In this document: piece after piece, positions 62,735-64,000 of the stretch
How positions within the stretch are numbered: the stretch's first letter is position 1
Layout: the number at the start of each line of letters is the position of its first letter
From: Hybos culiciformis
Lineage: Eukaryota; Arthropoda; Insecta; Diptera; Hybotidae
Length of the DNA stretch: 64,000 nt
Assembly (NCBI GenBank): GCA_964007475.1
Contig: OZ023273.1
Location: forward strand, 42,781,525 to 42,845,524
Direction of reading: 5' to 3'
Translations under genes and position numbers: made by a program
The notes under the pieces: generated by a model
Told to the model about the DNA's origin: nothing
What the model saw: the letters and a program-made list of their open reading frames with translations, nothing else
The model's database searches: none

Positions 62735-63110
62735 AATCGAGTGGATAGGGACTGTGCAAGAACAATGGGTGCAACTCTCTTTATAAAAACTAATAACAGA
62801 CACAAATTCAGAAATCATACTAATCGGAGCCTATTTGCCTGGTGGTAATTCTAACGATTTTTCATTAAACAACAATTTCATGCAAGACCTCAATATCATT
62901 GATCGAGCATATAACAAATATGTATTAGCATAGCAGGTGACCTAAATTGTAGGCATGGAAAGTGGAATTATAAAAAAAGTAATGCGTATAGAAAATTTTA
63001 TTTGACAAGCTATCATTTCACAATTATGAAATTATAATTTCTACAACACCAGTATAAAACCCTCATAGTACCCATCATTTTTAAAATTAATCTCGACTAA
63101 ATCCTGTACA
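62735..63110 (+). pseudogene. decayed endonuclease domain of a non-LTR retrotransposon
   Basis: Translation in two frames gives IILIGAYLPGG, then NKYVLA, and after a frameshift near 62930 AGDLNCRHGKWN. This is the strand-loop and GD.N.RH.WN signature of the APE-type endonuclease of jockey-like LINEs. Several stops interrupt it. A weakly coding-like stretch follows to about 63300. It is an old remnant with no visible reverse transcriptase. Confidence 0.65.
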
Positions 63111-63636
63111 TGCAAATATTAAAATTATTATACTTGTATTCGCTAGTATTAAGTGATTAAGCATTTGAAATTAATAAGTAAAATAGAATATAATGAAACT
63201 GACTCGGAACTATTGAAAAGAAAATTCACTGAAAAACTCAATATGCTAGAAAACTCCATTACTCAACCTAATACTACATCAATCACTGGTAATATTGATT
63301 GCTAATTTTTAGGATTTACAAACATACAAAAATGCCAATATTTTCAAATTGCTTGTCGTTGGATGGAGCGATATATTCCAAAAAAAAACACATTTTAATT
63401 AGATCTACTTTTAAAAGGCTTGCAATACATATTTGATAAACAAACATCATAATTTAATCGGATATTAAATAACGTAGACAATATTAAATTATAAGTGCTC
63501 AACTTTTGTAATAACAAAACATGAGTGAAATAAAACAAAAATATTATTTTCCACATTATTAACTTTCAATTATTTTCTCAATCAAATACAAAAATAACTA
63601 CTCTAATTAAATCTATTTTTTTTTTGCTTAATTAAA

Positions 63637-64000
63637 TCAAGTACTGTCATCTTTGCTACTATCGTAACGTCTCCGTTTTTTCTTATCTGATTTTTTGCTC
63701 TTTTTTTCCTTATAATACTTTTCCTCACTTTCATTTGAAGAAGACGACGAACTTCCTCTTCTTCTTCTTTTCTTTTTTAACTTTTTATCTTTTTTATGTT
63801 TTTCTCTTTTTTCTTTTTTGATTTTCACCTCATTAGATTCTGATTTTGTGCTTCCAATCGGCAATCTAGGTGGAACACCAAACGAATTAGATGGTCCAGA
63901 TTCTTGTTTAATATTTTCAATAGGAATCTGAAGCTGTGGAGCACAGCCTTCTAATCTCAAACGCTTTGTTTCATCATCAATATGATCATCATCTTTTGGG
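63637..64000 (-). CDS. Lys/Ser-rich nuclear-type protein, C-terminus (5' partial)
   Basis: The open frame enters from the right edge (PKDDDHIDDETKRLRLEGC) and ends in TGA at 63637, giving 121 visible residues. After a moderately complex segment (PQLQIPIENIKQESGPSN) it becomes strongly basic (IKKEKREKHKKDKKLKKKRR), has a run of six serines, and ends in more Lys/Arg. Such tails occur in nuclear transcription or splicing proteins and hold several candidate nuclear localisation signals. The IKQE segment could be a SUMO site. I do not recognise the family. The coding character of PKDDDHIDDETK supports a real gene rather than simple sequence. Confidence 0.75.
   Translation of the reverse strand, partial: PKDDDHIDDETKRLRLEGCAPQLQIPIENIKQESGPSNSFGVPPRLPIGSTKSESNEVKIKKEKREKHKKDKKLKKKRRRRGSSSSSSNESEEKYYKEKKSKKSDKKKRRRYDSSKDDST

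Overview
The window is very AT-rich nuclear DNA from an insect. It has many short exons with GT/AG introns, conserved insect gene families, and dense nested transposon remnants. TTAGG-type motifs, a tandem cluster of four-exon odorant receptor genes and the repeat content suggest a hemipteran (aphid-like) rather than a fly. The class is certain; the order is an inference.

Layout. (1) 3.6-23.5 kb, plus strand: the last seven exons of a nicotinic acetylcholine receptor alpha subunit. Its N-terminal exons lie left of the window. One 13.6 kb intron holds a 200-base assembly gap, several small DNA transposons and an isolated WD40-like exon on the other strand. (2) 24.9-26.2 kb: a non-autonomous hAT-type element with two other small elements inside it. 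(3) 28.1-28.5 kb, minus: a frameshifted membrane-protein remnant. (4) 34.3-37.0 kb, minus: a complete seven-exon secreted alpha-carbonic anhydrase of 319 residues with all key catalytic residues. (5) 38.4-50.4 kb, minus: three odorant receptor (7tm_6) loci. The first (leftmost) has four exons but a nonsense codon in exon 1. The second has only an exon 1, with an intact reading frame and donor. The third is intact (393 residues). A 2.4 kb imperfect palindrome of mobile-element sequence sits between the first and second. (6) 51.8-55.9 kb, minus: a divergent three-exon V-ATPase subunit F gene of 122 residues, with a perfect 130-base tandem duplication in its first intron. (7) 56.6-63.1 kb: nested repeats, including an unusual Ty3/gypsy-type element whose two LTRs are inverted relative to each other yet flanked by a clean 5-base target duplication. 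(8) 63.6 kb to the right edge, minus: the Lys/Ser-rich C-terminus of an unrecognised nuclear-type protein.

Neighbouring genes are functionally unrelated, as is usual in an insect genome; only the receptor cluster is one family. The points I judge most worth a second look are: the receptor cluster, where the orphan exon 1 could splice in phase to the leftmost locus's exons 2-4 and so bypass its nonsense codon; the inverted-LTR element with an inverted primer-binding site; the fold-back palindrome; and a pair of small elements with 7-base target duplications. All splice sites were placed by eye from GT/AG signals, reading phase and family similarity. No alignment or database search was run.
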